Assembly (NCBI RefSeq): GCF_001998865.1
Contig: NZ_CP019607.1
Coordinates: 3,224,001-3,288,000 of the forward strand
Reading direction: 5' to 3'
DNA from: Tessaracoccus flavescens
GTDB taxonomy: Bacteria; Actinomycetota; Actinomycetes; Propionibacteriales; Propionibacteriaceae
Length of the DNA: 64,000 nucleotides
Shown: positions 18,731 to 30,355 of the stretch, piece by piece
Layout of the letters: every line of letters starts with the position of its first letter
How positions within the stretch are numbered: the stretch's first letter is position 1
Notes under the pieces: model-generated
What the model saw: only the letters and a program-made list of their open reading frames with translations
Told to the model about the DNA's origin: nothing
The model's database searches: none
Translations under genes and position numbers: made by a program

Positions 18731-19285
18731 ATGATCCCCAGCTTCGGGGTTCTGCTCGAGACCGAGCCCGGACCCCTCGGGCCGCTGGCCCCCCACTACT
18801 GGTCGGAGATCATCGTCGGCATCATCTTGATGCTGATCATCTTCGTCATCATGTGGAAGGTCGTCGTCCCGGCATTCGAGAAGATGTACGCGGAGCGTTC
18901 GGACAAGATCGAAGGCGGCATGCAGCGCGCTGCCGCGGCCGAGGCGAAGGCCCAAGCCGCCCTTGCGTACTACAACGATCAGCTCGACGCTGCGCGTGAG
19001 GAGGCCGCCAGGATCCGTGAGGACGCGAAGAACCAGTCCGCGACGATCCTGGCCGAGGCACGCGACAAGGCGCAGAAGGACGCAGCCCGGATCCTCGAAT
19101 CCGGTCGTGTCCAGCTGGAGGCCGAGCGCACCAAACTCGTCCACGAACTGCGTGGGCAGGTCGGCGGCATGGCCATCGAACTGGCTGGCAAGATCGTCGG
19201 CGAATCGCTGAGAGACGACGCCCGCGCCAAGCGCACCGTTGACCGGTTCCTGGCAGACCTCGAGTCGGCAGGTCAGGCACGATGA
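18731..19285 (+). CDS. atpF: F0 ATP synthase subunit b
   Basis: Peripheral stalk subunit of 184 aa: one N-terminal membrane helix (about 20-42, IIVGIILMLIIFVIM) followed by a long charged coiled coil rich in Ala, Glu and Lys. Its end overlaps the atpH start by 4 bp (ATGA). In contrast to mycobacteria, b and delta are separate proteins here. Confidence 0.95.
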   Translation: MIPSFGVLLETEPGPLGPLAPHYWSEIIVGIILMLIIFVIMWKVVVPAFEKMYAERSDKIEGGMQRAAAAEAKAQAALAYYNDQLDAAREEAARIREDAKNQSATILAEARDKAQKDAARILESGRVQLEAERTKLVHELRGQVGGMAIELAGKIVGESLRDDARAKRTVDRFLADLESAGQAR

Positions 19286-20079
19286 CGGCCCGCGACGCTG
19301 CAACCGCTGCGCTCGACCTCACCGTCGGCGGCATCACGACCGATGCCACCACGGCAGCCGAGCTGTTCGCCGTCGTCGATCTGCTCGACGGTCAGCCGAT
19401 GCTGCGTCGATCGCTTTCCGATCCGTCCTCGACGGATGCTGCCCGCGCCGGGCTGGCCGAGCGTCTGCTCGCAGGTAAGGTCTCGCCCACCACGGTCTCC
19501 GTCGTGGCGGCCGTCGTCAAGGCCCCGTGGTCCAGCGGTAACGCGCTGGTCGCAGGGCTGGAGCGACAGGGTGTCCGGATCGCGCTGGAGGCCTCGCGCG
19601 CCAGCGGCCGGCTCGACACGGTCGAGCGGGAGCTGTTCGCTGTCGCCCGCACCGTCGACGAGAACCCGGACCTGTCGGCGGCCCTGCGCAGCCTCGCCTA
19701 CCCGCTCGACGGGAAGCGCGCCCTCGTGGCACGCCTCATCGCAGGAAAGGTCGACCAGGTCACCGAGCAGCTCGCCTCGCGCGCTGTCCGGGCACGGCGT
19801 CGCACCTTCTCCCTGACGGTGGAGTCGTACCTCGAGATGGCAGCCGACCTCGGAGGTCAGAAGATCGCCCGGGGCACCGTCGCCCAGCCCCTTGACGAAG
19901 ACCAGGCGACCCGACTCAAGGCAGCGCTGCAGGCCCAGGTGGGTGGCGCCGTCACCCTTCTGGTCCACGTCGACCCGAAGGTGATCGGTGGCATCAGGGT
20001 GTCCATCGATGACGACGTGTACGAATCAACCGTTGCTGCCCGGCTCGAAGACGCCCGCAGGCAACTCATCAACTTGTGA
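19282..20079 (+). CDS. atpH: F1 ATP synthase subunit delta
   Basis: Connects the peripheral stalk to the top of F1. At 265 aa it is longer than the roughly 180-aa proteobacterial delta, as usual in Propionibacteriaceae and other actinobacteria; the extra length is in the N-terminal helical half. The conserved C-terminal part includes VHVDPKVIGGIRVSIDDDVYE (from about 230). The ATG overlaps atpF by 4 bp. Confidence 0.93.
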   Translation: MTARDAATAALDLTVGGITTDATTAAELFAVVDLLDGQPMLRRSLSDPSSTDAARAGLAERLLAGKVSPTTVSVVAAVVKAPWSSGNALVAGLERQGVRIALEASRASGRLDTVERELFAVARTVDENPDLSAALRSLAYPLDGKRALVARLIAGKVDQVTEQLASRAVRARRRTFSLTVESYLEMAADLGGQKIARGTVAQPLDEDQATRLKAALQAQVGGAVTLLVHVDPKVIGGIRVSIDDDVYESTVAARLEDARRQLINL

Positions 20080-20099
20080 GAATCAGAAAGTAGGACGCA

Positions 20100-21737
<1,638 letters not shown>

Positions 21738-21742
21738 GCCAC

Positions 21743-22672
21743 ATGGCAAGCAGTCTGCGCGAGCTTCGGCAGCGTCGTAACTCCGTTTCGACGACCAAGA
21801 AGACCACCCGCGCCATGGAGCTGGTGGCGGCGTCGCGGATCCTGAAGGCCCAGCAGGCCGTCCGGGCCGCGACCCCGTACACCCGTGAGCTGACCAAGGC
21901 CGTCTCGGCCCTGGCCAGCGTGCACGACCTCGAGCACCCGCTGCTCACGGACGTGGAGAACCCGAAGCGTTCGGCGATCCTCCTGATCACGTCCGACCGT
22001 GGCCTCGCGGGCGCCTACTCGACCAACGTCATCAAGGCGGGGGAGCAGCTCCACGCGAAGCTCGCCGCCGAAGGTCAGGAGGTCGTCCAGTACGTGACCG
22101 GCCAGAAGGGCGTCGCCTACTTCGACTTCCGCAAGCGCCCGATCCAGGAGTCCTGGACCGGGTTCTCGGACCGCCCCCAGTACGGCCATGCGCGCGAGAT
22201 CGCCGATGTGCTGCTGGAGAAGTTCCTCCTCCCGACGGAGGAGGGCGGCGTCGATCAGCTGCACATCGTCAGCACCCGCTTCGTGTCCATGCTGACCCAG
22301 ACGGCCACCGCTGTGCGCCTGCTCCCGCTGGTCGTGGAGGACGCGCCGTCGAACGGCCGAAACGGCAACGGGCACGGCAACGGCACCGAGCCCCTTCCGT
22401 ACTACGACTTCGAACCGGACGCGGCGACGGTGCTCGACGAGCTCCTGCCGATGTTCGTCGCGAACCGCATCCACACCGCGCTGCTCCAGTCCTCGGCCTC
22501 CGAGCTGGCCAGCCGTCAGCGAGCGATGAAGTCCGCGACCGACAATGCAGAGTCCCTGATCGAGGACCTGACCCGCGAGGCCAACCAGGCCCGCCAAGCC
22601 GAGATCACCCAAGAAATCACTGAAATCGTCGGTGGCGCCTCGGCGCTGGCCGAATCTGCCGGAAACGAATGA
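21743..22672 (+). CDS. atpG: F1 ATP synthase subunit gamma
   Basis: Central rotor stalk, 309 aa. The N-terminal helix with TTKKTTRAMELVAASRI and the C-terminal helix with RQRAMKSATDNAESLI form the coiled coil. A low-complexity Asn/Gly insertion (NGRNGNGHGNGTE, about 210-222) lies in the globular part and resembles the actinobacterial gamma loop. The gene starts 5 bp after atpA. Confidence 0.96.
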   Translation: MASSLRELRQRRNSVSTTKKTTRAMELVAASRILKAQQAVRAATPYTRELTKAVSALASVHDLEHPLLTDVENPKRSAILLITSDRGLAGAYSTNVIKAGEQLHAKLAAEGQEVVQYVTGQKGVAYFDFRKRPIQESWTGFSDRPQYGHAREIADVLLEKFLLPTEEGGVDQLHIVSTRFVSMLTQTATAVRLLPLVVEDAPSNGRNGNGHGNGTEPLPYYDFEPDAATVLDELLPMFVANRIHTALLQSSASELASRQRAMKSATDNAESLIEDLTREANQARQAEITQEITEIVGGASALAESAGNE

Positions 22673-22677
22673 GGTAA

Positions 22678-24132
<1,455 letters not shown>

Positions 24133-24135
24133 CCC

Positions 24136-24546
24136 ATGGATCGTGCTCCGCTCGAAGTTGAGGTCGTCTCAGCTGACCGGGTCGTCTGGTCCGGCGACGC
24201 CATCAACGTCATCGCGCGCACCGTCGAGGGCGACATCGGCATCCTGCCGGGCCACGAGCCGCTGCTCGCGCTGCTGGTGCCAGGCGTGGTCGAGGTCGTC
24301 ACGGCCGACGGTCGCAGCGAGTCGATCGCGATCGACGGTGGCTTCATCTCGGTGGCTCACGGACACGTCTCCGTGCTCAGCCAGATGGCCCAGCCGGGCC
24401 AGGAGGTGAGCCTAGACCAGGCCCGCAAGGAGGCCTCGACCCTCGAGGACAAGGCCCTCAAGGGTCAGGCCGACGACGACGAGCTGCACCATCTGCGCAT
24501 CGTTCAGGCGCAGATCCGGGCCGGCGAAAAGGCATCCGCCAACTAA
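24136..24546 (+). CDS. atpC: F1 ATP synthase subunit epsilon
   Basis: Rotor-associated subunit, 136 aa: an N-terminal beta sandwich (LEVEVVSADRVVWSG, GDIGILPGHEPLLALL) and a C-terminal helical hairpin (about 88-136). It closes the atp operon and is followed by a GC-rich hairpin. Confidence 0.95.
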   Translation: MDRAPLEVEVVSADRVVWSGDAINVIARTVEGDIGILPGHEPLLALLVPGVVEVVTADGRSESIAIDGGFISVAHGHVSVLSQMAQPGQEVSLDQARKEASTLEDKALKGQADDDELHHLRIVQAQIRAGEKASAN

Positions 24547-24555
24547 AACTGACAA

Positions 24556-24592
24556 CGCTCAGGGCGGTCCCTTCGGGGGGCTGCCCTGAGCG
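24556..24592 (+). terminator. Hairpin after the atp operon
   Basis: CGCTCAGGGC and GCCCTGAGCG form a perfect 10-bp stem directly after atpC. There is no U-tract, so it would be an actinobacterial I-shaped terminator or a 3' stabiliser. Confidence 0.6.
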
Positions 24593-24618
24593 CATCATAT
24601 GTAAGGGAGGCGGAACAG

Positions 24619-25074
24619 GTGCCCTGGGACATCGTCATCGTGACGGTCATCGTCATCGCAGTCGCGATGCTGCCCTTCGTGCTGCTCTACCTCCGCCGCC
24701 GCTGGCTCACTGGCCAGGGCGGTCTTTTTGATTGTGCCTATCAGGTCGACAGCGACCAGGGCGCCGCCTGGGTGCTGGGGGTCGCGCGGTACCGGCGCGA
24801 GCAGCTCGAGTGGTTCCGTGCCTTCTCGCTCAGCCTCCGCCCGAAGGTGGTGTTCCAGCGGGTCACCACGATGTACGTGCACCAGCGGGTCCCGCAGGGG
24901 CTCGAGGCCATCGCCCTGTTCGAGGGCTCCGTCATCGTGACACTCCGCGACCGGGTGACGGGCACGACGTGCGCGCTCTCGATGGCGAGCGACGAGGCGC
25001 TCGCCCTGATGAGCTGGCTCGAGTCGGCCCCTCCGGGAAGCCACTACCTCCCGAGCTCCGCCGACTCCCCGTAG
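24619..25074 (+). CDS. DUF2550 family membrane-anchored protein
   Basis: A 151-aa protein with one N-terminal membrane helix (about 3-24) followed by a cytosolic domain with GGLFDCAY, LGVARYRREQLEWFR and FSLSLRPKVVF. This matches the DUF2550 family, which sits directly after atpC in many actinobacteria, including mycobacteria. Function is unknown; position suggests a role near the ATP synthase or cell envelope. The GTG start is preceded by GGGAGGCGG. The C-terminus ends only 13 nt before a dispersed palindromic repeat. Confidence 0.8.
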   Translation: MPWDIVIVTVIVIAVAMLPFVLLYLRRRWLTGQGGLFDCAYQVDSDQGAAWVLGVARYRREQLEWFRAFSLSLRPKVVFQRVTTMYVHQRVPQGLEAIALFEGSVIVTLRDRVTGTTCALSMASDEALALMSWLESAPPGSHYLPSSADSP

Positions 25075-25087
25075 GCTCGGCCCTCAC

Positions 25088-25171
25088 ACTTGAGCACTTT
25101 CCGGGGTTCGTTCGTCTCCAGGTGCCTTGTGACCGGTCTCCTCGGCAACGAGTCCGGAAGAGTGCTCAAGT
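25088..25171. repeat. Dispersed palindromic repeat, copy 1
   Basis: An 84-bp element with a 25-nt left arm (starting ACTTGAGCACTTTCC, ending TTCGTT), a 34-nt centre (25113-25146) and a 25-nt right arm (AACGAGTCCGG to GTGCTCAAGT). It lies between two convergent genes, and the stop codon of the minus-strand M23-like gene is inside the right arm. Copies 2 and 3 are at 38206-38289 and 55230-55313. Confidence 0.85.
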
Positions 25172-25813
25172 TCCTGCCGCCACGATCTCGCGCTCGGCGG
25201 GAAGCCACGGGTCGGCCTCGGGCCGTCGAAAGGCGATCGGGAGGCCCCTGCACGTCGTCCAGTCCACCGAATCGGTGGCCTGGACGTGGACGTGCGGCTC
25301 GGTGCTGTTGCCCGAGTTGCCGCATTCGCCGACGTGATCGCCTGAGCGCAGCGTCTGGTCCACCTCGACGGCGACGGAGCCCCGCCTCAGGTGGGCAAGC
25401 AGCACGTAGGCAGCGCCGGAGCGGATCACGACGTGGTTGCCTGCGATGGCCGGGACGCCGCCGTCGCGCAGCCTTCTCGCCTGGGTCATCGCGTAGGCCG
25501 CCCGGGCGCGGAGGGAGCGGTGCGCGTCGTGGTCGGGTTCACCGTCGTGCACCGCGACCACCTCGCCGGTCAGCGGCGCGAGGATCGGTGTCCCGAAGCC
25601 GATGAAGCGCTCGGGCGGTTCCGTCGCGAGGAGTGCGCGCAGGCTCAACGGGGCAGAGCGGCCGCGCTCGTCGACGGGGACGAAGTCGATCGCGTAGGTG
25701 GTGCCGAACAGATCGCTGCCGTGGCTGGGCACCCGGCGCGCGGGGCTGTTTTCGACCCGCCACGAGCCGGTGAACGGGAGGTCGAGGACGAGCGGGTCAG
25801 CCATGGAATCCAT
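25166..25813 (-). CDS. M23-like peptidase-domain protein
   Basis: A 215-aa soluble protein. The C-terminal half looks like a LysM-less M23/LytM fold: GNHVVIR, YVLLAHLRRGSVAV, GDHVGECGNSGNS and the HVHVQ motif (equivalent to the HxH zinc motif). The first zinc ligand region is degenerate, so it may not be an active endopeptidase. There is no signal peptide from the chosen start (MDSMADP), which suggests a cytosolic role or a non-secreted member; a longer Arg/Pro-rich N-terminus is possible but looks non-coding. The final codons and the stop lie within the palindromic repeat. Start choice between 25813 and 25804 is uncertain. Confidence 0.65.
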   Translation of the reverse strand: MDSMADPLVLDLPFTGSWRVENSPARRVPSHGSDLFGTTYAIDFVPVDERGRSAPLSLRALLATEPPERFIGFGTPILAPLTGEVVAVHDGEPDHDAHRSLRARAAYAMTQARRLRDGGVPAIAGNHVVIRSGAAYVLLAHLRRGSVAVEVDQTLRSGDHVGECGNSGNSTEPHVHVQATDSVDWTTCRGLPIAFRRPEADPWLPAEREIVAAGT

Positions 25814-25902
25814 GGTCCACCATCGCGACCATGCGTGCAGCGGTGCAGCGCGAACGGCGGGGCGGTCCGGGCGGTGCGCCCTGTGGGTGTTTGGATGAGG
25901 AC

Positions 25903-26262
25903 GTGGAAAGCAACCCGATCGTCGTGGCAAGCGCCATCAAGCTGACCGAGCCGATGCGGGCGCGGATCAGTGAGGTGCTTGGCGAGGGATTCGTCGTGCT
26001 CGACATCCGCAAGGCCCCGTCTACGGCGAACGTGGTGATCGCGCCACGGGTCAGCGACATGGGGCTGTGGGGTCTGCGGCGTGAGTTCCCTGACGCACGG
26101 ATTCTCGTCTCGGAGATCTTCGACCCAGCCTGGGGACTCGACCACCGCGGCCCGATCCACGAGGCGCTCGGTGCCGATGTCGACGGCTACCTGCTCGCGA
26201 ACTCGCTCGAGGCGCTCGGGGGAGAGGTGGCGAACCAGGCGAACCTCCAACTCACGGGCTAG
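25903..26262 (+). CDS. Conserved hypothetical protein
   Basis: A 119-aa soluble protein from a GTG start (VESNPIVVASAIKLTEP). It has alternating short strands and helices and no cysteines, and contains WGLDHRGPIHEALGAD and a C-terminal ANQANLQLTG. No family is recognised. It is divergent from the M23-like gene. The same reading frame continues past its TAG stop into the P-loop kinase, which has no standard start codon of its own; this pairing is unusual. Confidence 0.6.
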   Translation: MESNPIVVASAIKLTEPMRARISEVLGEGFVVLDIRKAPSTANVVIAPRVSDMGLWGLRREFPDARILVSEIFDPAWGLDHRGPIHEALGADVDGYLLANSLEALGGEVANQANLQLTG

Positions 26263-26385
26263 AGGTCGAGGACGCCGCTGCAGCTTCCCGGCGCCGAGGC
26301 CACCGATCCTCCCGAGCCCTCACCCAGGGAGGAGGCCGAGGCGTCGCGTCCCCGCACGATCTGGTGGATCAACGGGCCGTTCGGG

Positions 26386-26892
26386 GTGGGCAAGACGACC
26401 CTCGTGGAACGGCTGCTCGAGCGCGACCGTTCGCTCTGGAGCTTCGACCCCGAGCGGGTCGGAGACTTCCTGCGCGGCGTGATCCACGAGCGGGTGCGTG
26501 ACTACCAGTCCTGGCGCGCGTGGCGGGCGCTGACGGTCGAGACGGTCATCCAGCTGATGGAGTTGCACGACGGCGACCTCGTCTGCCCCATGAGCCTGCT
26601 GCACGAGGCGTGGACGCGCGAGATCCTGGTCGGCGTCTCGCTCGCCGACCTGCGCCAGCGTCACCTGGTGCTGCACGCCGACCGTCCGGAGCTTGAGCGC
26701 AGGATCCGCGCTGACGTCGTCGAGACCGATGCGGCGCGATGGCGGCTCGCGTCGGTCGAGAGGTACGAGGCGGCGCGGTCGTGGCTGGAGACGATCGCCG
26801 AGGTGCTCGACACCACCGCCTTGAGCCCGGACGAGGTGGCAGACAGGGTCTCGACCCACATGCGGGCCGACCGCGAACGGGGCGCGCGGTAG
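26386..26892 (+). CDS. P-loop nucleotide/small-molecule kinase-like protein, start codon unclear
   Basis: An AAA/P-loop kinase-like protein (168 aa from the first standard start). Family homology clearly begins upstream: the frame from about 26359 encodes IWWINGPFGVGKTTL, so Walker A (GPFGVGKT) straddles the GTG at 26386, and starting there would remove half of the ATP site. Between the in-frame TAG at 26260 and 26386 there is no ATG, GTG or TTG; only a CTG at 26278 is available. A GGGAGGAGG purine run lies at 26328-26336. Possible explanations are a non-canonical start, read-through from the upstream gene, or a sequence error. The rest shows a lid region (RPELERRIRADVVETD) typical of kinases. 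The substrate is unknown. Confidence 0.6.
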   Translation: MGKTTLVERLLERDRSLWSFDPERVGDFLRGVIHERVRDYQSWRAWRALTVETVIQLMELHDGDLVCPMSLLHEAWTREILVGVSLADLRQRHLVLHADRPELERRIRADVVETDAARWRLASVERYEAARSWLETIAEVLDTTALSPDEVADRVSTHMRADRERGAR

Positions 26893-27077
26893 CTGCGGCC
26901 CCTCTGCTCAGCGGGGGCGGCGCACATCGACGCCGGCGAGATGGGACGGCGTGAGAGCAGGCAGTGAACAGCTGGACCGCAGGTGGGTGCGCTCAGGCCC
27001 CGCGACCAGAACCGGGCGGCACAGGGCGATTTCTCGGTGCGGCCACCTGAGCCGACGGGTCGTTGATCAGTGGGGGA

Positions 27078-27680
27078 TCAGGCCCCGGCCGGCTTCTCCC
27101 GGTCGGTGCCGGGCACCCACAGCGTCTCGCCTTCGGTGCCGTTGGCGACGCGGCTCATGATGAACAGCAGGTCGGAGAGGCGGTTGAGGTACTTCACGGC
27201 GAGCGGGTTGATCCCGCCCTCGACGTCCGAGCCGAACTCCTCGCTGCACCGCCACGCGGCCCGCTCGGCGCGCCTGGTGATGGTCCGTGCGACATGCAGC
27301 TGGGCGCCGGAGGGGGTGCCTCCGGAGAGGATGAAGCTGCGCAGGACCGGCAGACCCTCCTGCAGCTCGTCGCAGTAGGCCTCGAGCCGGTCGATCGAAT
27401 GCTTCTCGATGCGCAGCGGCGGCCACTTGGGATCGGGATTGAGCGGGTTGGACAGGTCGGCACCGACGTCGAACAGCTCGTTGCGGATGAGGGCGAGCAT
27501 CTCACCGACGCGATCGGGCAGTCCGCCGAAGGCCACCGCGAGACCGATCGCGGCGTTCGCCTCGTCGACGTGGCCGTATGCCTCGACGCGGAGGTCGGTC
27601 TTCGCGACCTCGGAGTTGTCGGAGAGGCGGGTGCTTCCACCATCGCCGGTGCGGGTGTAGATCTTGGAGAGCGTGACCAT
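27078..27680 (-). CDS. PduO-type cob(I)alamin adenosyltransferase
   Basis: Transfers adenosyl from ATP to cob(I)alamin, giving adenosylcobalamin, the cofactor of methylmalonyl-CoA mutase in propionate metabolism. The 200-aa protein has the N-terminal ATP motif YTRTGDGGSTRL (about 8-19), RVEAYGHVDEANAAIG (about 31-46) and the helical-bundle motif RTITRRAERAAW. The ATG at 27680 is preceded, at 7 nt, by a TAGATT -10 box, so the message is probably leaderless; an in-frame TTG at 27689 would sit inside that promoter. It is divergent from the cyclophilin gene. The methylmalonyl-CoA epimerase gene 5 kb away fits the same pathway. Confidence 0.93.
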   Translation of the reverse strand: MVTLSKIYTRTGDGGSTRLSDNSEVAKTDLRVEAYGHVDEANAAIGLAVAFGGLPDRVGEMLALIRNELFDVGADLSNPLNPDPKWPPLRIEKHSIDRLEAYCDELQEGLPVLRSFILSGGTPSGAQLHVARTITRRAERAAWRCSEEFGSDVEGGINPLAVKYLNRLSDLLFIMSRVANGTEGETLWVPGTDREKPAGA

Positions 27681-27687
27681 GTGCCCC

Positions 27688-27693
27688 AATCTA
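27688..27693 (-). promoter_or_regulatory. -10 box for leaderless PduO gene
   Basis: On the minus strand TAGATT is followed by 7 nt (GGGGCAC) and then ATG. No ribosome site exists in this spacer. Confidence 0.5.
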
Positions 27694-27763
27694 CGCGAAT
27701 CAGATCCACTGCCGCCCGGCGGGCTGCGTAGGTGCGCAGATCATGTTGTGTCAAAGTTGGGGC

Positions 27764-28426
27764 GTGCAGAAACGAGTGCTTCCCCTGTTGCTGGCCGCCA
27801 CCGTCGCCGCCGCGCTGAGCGCGTGCGGAGACGCGAACCAGTCGGCAGGCCCGGACGTCCAGCAGGTCAACGGCGTCGAGTGCGCCTACCCGCCGGAGGG
27901 TGAGCCCGCCCGTACCGTCGACCCGCCGGACTCGGAGAACGTCGCGGACAAGGGAACCGTGACGGCGACGCTCAACATGACCGCGGGCGACGTGACGATC
28001 ACGATGGACCGCGCGAAGGCTCCCTGCACCGTCAACTCGTTCGTCTCGCTCGTCGAGCAGGGCTACTTCGACGACACCGACTGCCACCGCCTCACCGACT
28101 ACGGGATCTTCGTGCTCCAGTGTGGCGACCCGACGGCAACCGGTACCGGTGGCCCCGGCTACACGATCCCCGACGAGGTCGACAAGTCCCTCACCTATCC
28201 CGCGGGCACCGTGGCGATGGCCAACCGTGGCACGAAGGACACCGGCGGATCCCAGTTCTTCCTGGTGTGGGCCGACACGGAGCTGCCGCCCACCTACACG
28301 GTGTTCGGCACGATCGACCAGGCGGGGCTCGACGTCGTGGGCGGGATCGCCGCCCAGGGTGTCGACGCCGGCGACCAGACGTCTCCGATCGCGGAGGCGA
28401 AGATCACCGGCGTGACGCTGGGCTGA
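27764..28426 (+). CDS. Lipoprotein peptidyl-prolyl cis-trans isomerase (cyclophilin type)
   Basis: A secreted, lipid-anchored foldase of 220 aa. The N-terminus MQKRVLPLLLAATVAAALSAC is a lipoprotein signal with lipobox LSAC and modified Cys21. A linker (about 25-60) is followed by the cyclophilin domain with FVSLVEQGYFDDTDCHRL, VAMANRGTKDTGGSQFFLVW and a FGTIDQAGLDVV segment. The catalytic-arginine region reads CHRLTD, as in bacterial PpiA/B relatives. The GTG start at 27764 was chosen because it yields a proper signal peptide. It probably helps fold exported proteins outside the membrane. Confidence 0.92.
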   Translation: MQKRVLPLLLAATVAAALSACGDANQSAGPDVQQVNGVECAYPPEGEPARTVDPPDSENVADKGTVTATLNMTAGDVTITMDRAKAPCTVNSFVSLVEQGYFDDTDCHRLTDYGIFVLQCGDPTATGTGGPGYTIPDEVDKSLTYPAGTVAMANRGTKDTGGSQFFLVWADTELPPTYTVFGTIDQAGLDVVGGIAAQGVDAGDQTSPIAEAKITGVTLG

Positions 28427-28588
28427 GTCAGCCCTGCCTCCGTAGCGCCCAACGCGCCCCGAGGACCGAAGCGAGCACCCAGACGACGAGCACGATCAGC
28501 GCCGTGAGGACCAGGGGTATGCCGTCGTGACGGCGGGAGGAGATCCCGCACCCTACAACCGGATCCTTGCGAGGCTGCTGGGCTGAGC

Positions 28589-29365
28589 TCAGGCCTCCAG
28601 TTGGAGAAAGCGTCGGCACACGACGAGGAACGACTCCGGGTCGTCCGCGTGCACCCAGTGTCCGGCCCGCTTCAGGCTCACCTGCAGCATTCGCGGGAAG
28701 AGCCGACGCATGATGTCGACGTGGTCCGGCTGCACGTACTGGGAGCGGCCGCCCGTCACCCAGAAGACGGGACCGTCATAGACGGCGTCGATCTCGCTCC
28801 ATCCACCCACGAAGTGGAGGGAGTCGGCCAGGAGATCGAGGTTGGCCATCCAGGACCAGTGCTGCCCGTGGTGGCTCAGGTTCTGCAGCAGGAAGCGACG
28901 CACCACCACGTCGGGGATCTCCGCGGTGAGCTCCTGATCGGCCTGCGTGCGGCTCGTGATGTGGTCGATGTCGAGTCGACGAAGCGCCGCAACGAGAGCG
29001 TCGAATGACAATGCCGCCTCGTTGCGGGCGGGGGAGATGTCGACGACCATGAGCCGCTCGATCAGCTCCGGCCGACGAAGGGCGATCCGCATCGCGATCT
29101 TGCCGCCGAGCGAGTGCCCGATCAGGGCGATGGGCGCCTGGAAGGTCTCGGCGATCCAGTCGGCGACGTGGTCGGCCTGCCCGTCGAGGTCGAAGTTCTC
29201 GGTCCAGGGGGAGCGGCCGTGGTTGGGCAGGTCGACGAGATGGCTCGTGGCGAGATCCGACAGCGCCGAGGCGATGGAGCTGAAGTTCTTGCCCTGCCCG
29301 AACAGGCCGTGCAGGAACACGACCTGGCTGGGGCCGGAGCCGATGGTCAGATCGGCAAGTTTCAT
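28589..29365 (-). CDS. Alpha/beta-fold hydrolase
   Basis: A 258-aa hydrolase of the esterase YbfF type. The oxyanion segment FLHGLFGQGKNF is at 18-29, the nucleophile elbow GHSLGGK at 83-89 (Ser85), the acid is likely in the VTGGRSQYVQPD stretch and the catalytic His is in GHWVHADDP. The substrate is unknown. The ATG overlaps the stop of the zinc-ribbon gene by ATGA, so it is translated from the nucS operon. A longer N-terminus in the same frame lacks homology. Confidence 0.88.
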   Translation of the reverse strand: MKLADLTIGSGPSQVVFLHGLFGQGKNFSSIASALSDLATSHLVDLPNHGRSPWTENFDLDGQADHVADWIAETFQAPIALIGHSLGGKIAMRIALRRPELIERLMVVDISPARNEAALSFDALVAALRRLDIDHITSRTQADQELTAEIPDVVVRRFLLQNLSHHGQHWSWMANLDLLADSLHFVGGWSEIDAVYDGPVFWVTGGRSQYVQPDHVDIMRRLFPRMLQVSLKRAGHWVHADDPESFLVVCRRFLQLEA

Positions 29366-29643
29366 GACGCCACGCTCCAACAGTGGGTGTGCCAGTGTCG
29401 ACGCACCTCGAGACCGGATTCGTTGCCGAGCGGCGGTGTCGCCGGCCACACCACGACGTGCGCCGTCCCAGGGGCCACCCGCTGGGAGCACCCGGGGCAG
29501 CGGTACTCCTTCTCGGAGCGCTGGGCAGGCACGTTGCGCACGATGTAGTCGACGCCGCGCCTCTGCACCCTGCTCTGCGACCCGCCCGCGAGCAGCGGCC
29601 GGGGAGCGCGGAGATGCTTGGACTGTCGACGCCGGTTCACCAT
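29362..29643 (-). CDS. Small zinc-ribbon-like protein of the nucS operon
   Basis: A 93-aa basic protein. After an Arg-rich N-terminus (MVNRRRQSK) it has CPGC (49-52), then an H-x-V-x-WP stretch (AHVVVWP) and HWHTHCW (83-89), a likely four-ligand zinc site. Homologous actinobacterial proteins are commonly annotated as 'ATP/GTP-binding protein', but no P-loop is visible here. It lies 10 bp after nucS and overlaps the hydrolase gene, which suggests a shared operon; a role as nucleic-acid-binding partner of NucS is inference. Confidence 0.75.
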   Translation of the reverse strand: MVNRRRQSKHLRAPRPLLAGGSQSRVQRRGVDYIVRNVPAQRSEKEYRCPGCSQRVAPGTAHVVVWPATPPLGNESGLEVRRHWHTHCWSVAS

Positions 29644-29653
29644 CAGCGCTCGC

Positions 29654-30349
29654 CTAGAAGAGCCGCTCGTCGGCGTTGTCCATGCCGCGCAGCGCGTCGT
29701 AGTCGATGAGGCGCCACTCGATGCCGCGGTCCGAGGCGAGGGTGCGGGCCTGCGGCTTGATCTGCTGCCCCGCGAAGATGCCGCGCACCGGCGAAAGGGC
29801 CGGATCGCGGTTCATCAGGTCGAGATAGCGGGTCAACTGCTCGACGCCGTCGATCTCACCGCGACGCTTCACCTCGACGGCGACGTAGTCGCCTGCGGCG
29901 TCGCGCAGGAGGAGGTCGACCGGTCCGATCGGCGTCAGGTACTCGCGCTGCACAAGGGCAAGCCCGTCACCAAGGGTCGCGGGATGCTCCGCCAGCAGCG
30001 CCTGCAGGTGTGCCTCGACGCCGTCCTTCTGGAGGCCGGGATCGATGCCGAGCTCGTGGGCCGTGTCGTGCAGCACCTCGGCGAGCGAGATCTGCAGCGT
30101 GTCTCCGTCCTTCGAGCGCACCTGCCACACCTCGGTCACGCCGAGTGCTTCGGCGGCCTCGACGTCGGGTTCGCTGACGCTCATGGTGCAGGGAGGGCTC
30201 ATCCAGTTGAGCGGCTTGTACGCCCTGTCGTCGGCATGGACGGAAACCGATCCGTCGGCCTTGACCAGAATCAGACGGGTCGCCATCGGAAGATGGGCCG
30301 TCAGCCTGCCGACATAGTCGACCTGGCACCGAGCAATCACCAAACGCAC
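29654..30349 (-). CDS. nucS: Mismatch-specific endonuclease NucS (EndoMS)
   Basis: Non-canonical mismatch repair nuclease used by actinobacteria in place of MutS/MutL, cutting both strands at G-T, G-G and T-T mismatches. The 231-aa protein has an N-terminal beta-rich DNA-binding domain and a C-terminal RecB-like PD-(D/E)xK nuclease domain: GPVDLLLRD, then [21 protein letters not shown] containing the ExK core, followed by the QIKPQAR segment. It ends MDNADERLF, resembling the C-terminal beta-clamp-interacting tail. The GTG start follows a TAGGTT -10 box by 6 nt, implying a leaderless message. Confidence 0.95.
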   Translation of the reverse strand: MRLVIARCQVDYVGRLTAHLPMATRLILVKADGSVSVHADDRAYKPLNWMSPPCTMSVSEPDVEAAEALGVTEVWQVRSKDGDTLQISLAEVLHDTAHELGIDPGLQKDGVEAHLQALLAEHPATLGDGLALVQREYLTPIGPVDLLLRDAAGDYVAVEVKRRGEIDGVEQLTRYLDLMNRDPALSPVRGIFAGQQIKPQARTLASDRGIEWRLIDYDALRGMDNADERLF

Positions 30350-30355
30350 CCCAAC

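Noticed and set aside
26893..27077. CTCAGG...CCTGAG dyad in the gap before the PduO gene as another copy of the palindromic repeat
   Set aside because: Arm sequence and spacing do not match the three repeat copies; it is a short chance dyad.
28428..28619. 63-codon minus-strand frame with one hydrophobic helix next to the hydrolase gene
   Set aside because: No ATG/GTG/TTG start near the helix, no ribosome site, and the 5' part overlaps the hydrolase end. The hydrophobic run could be chance.
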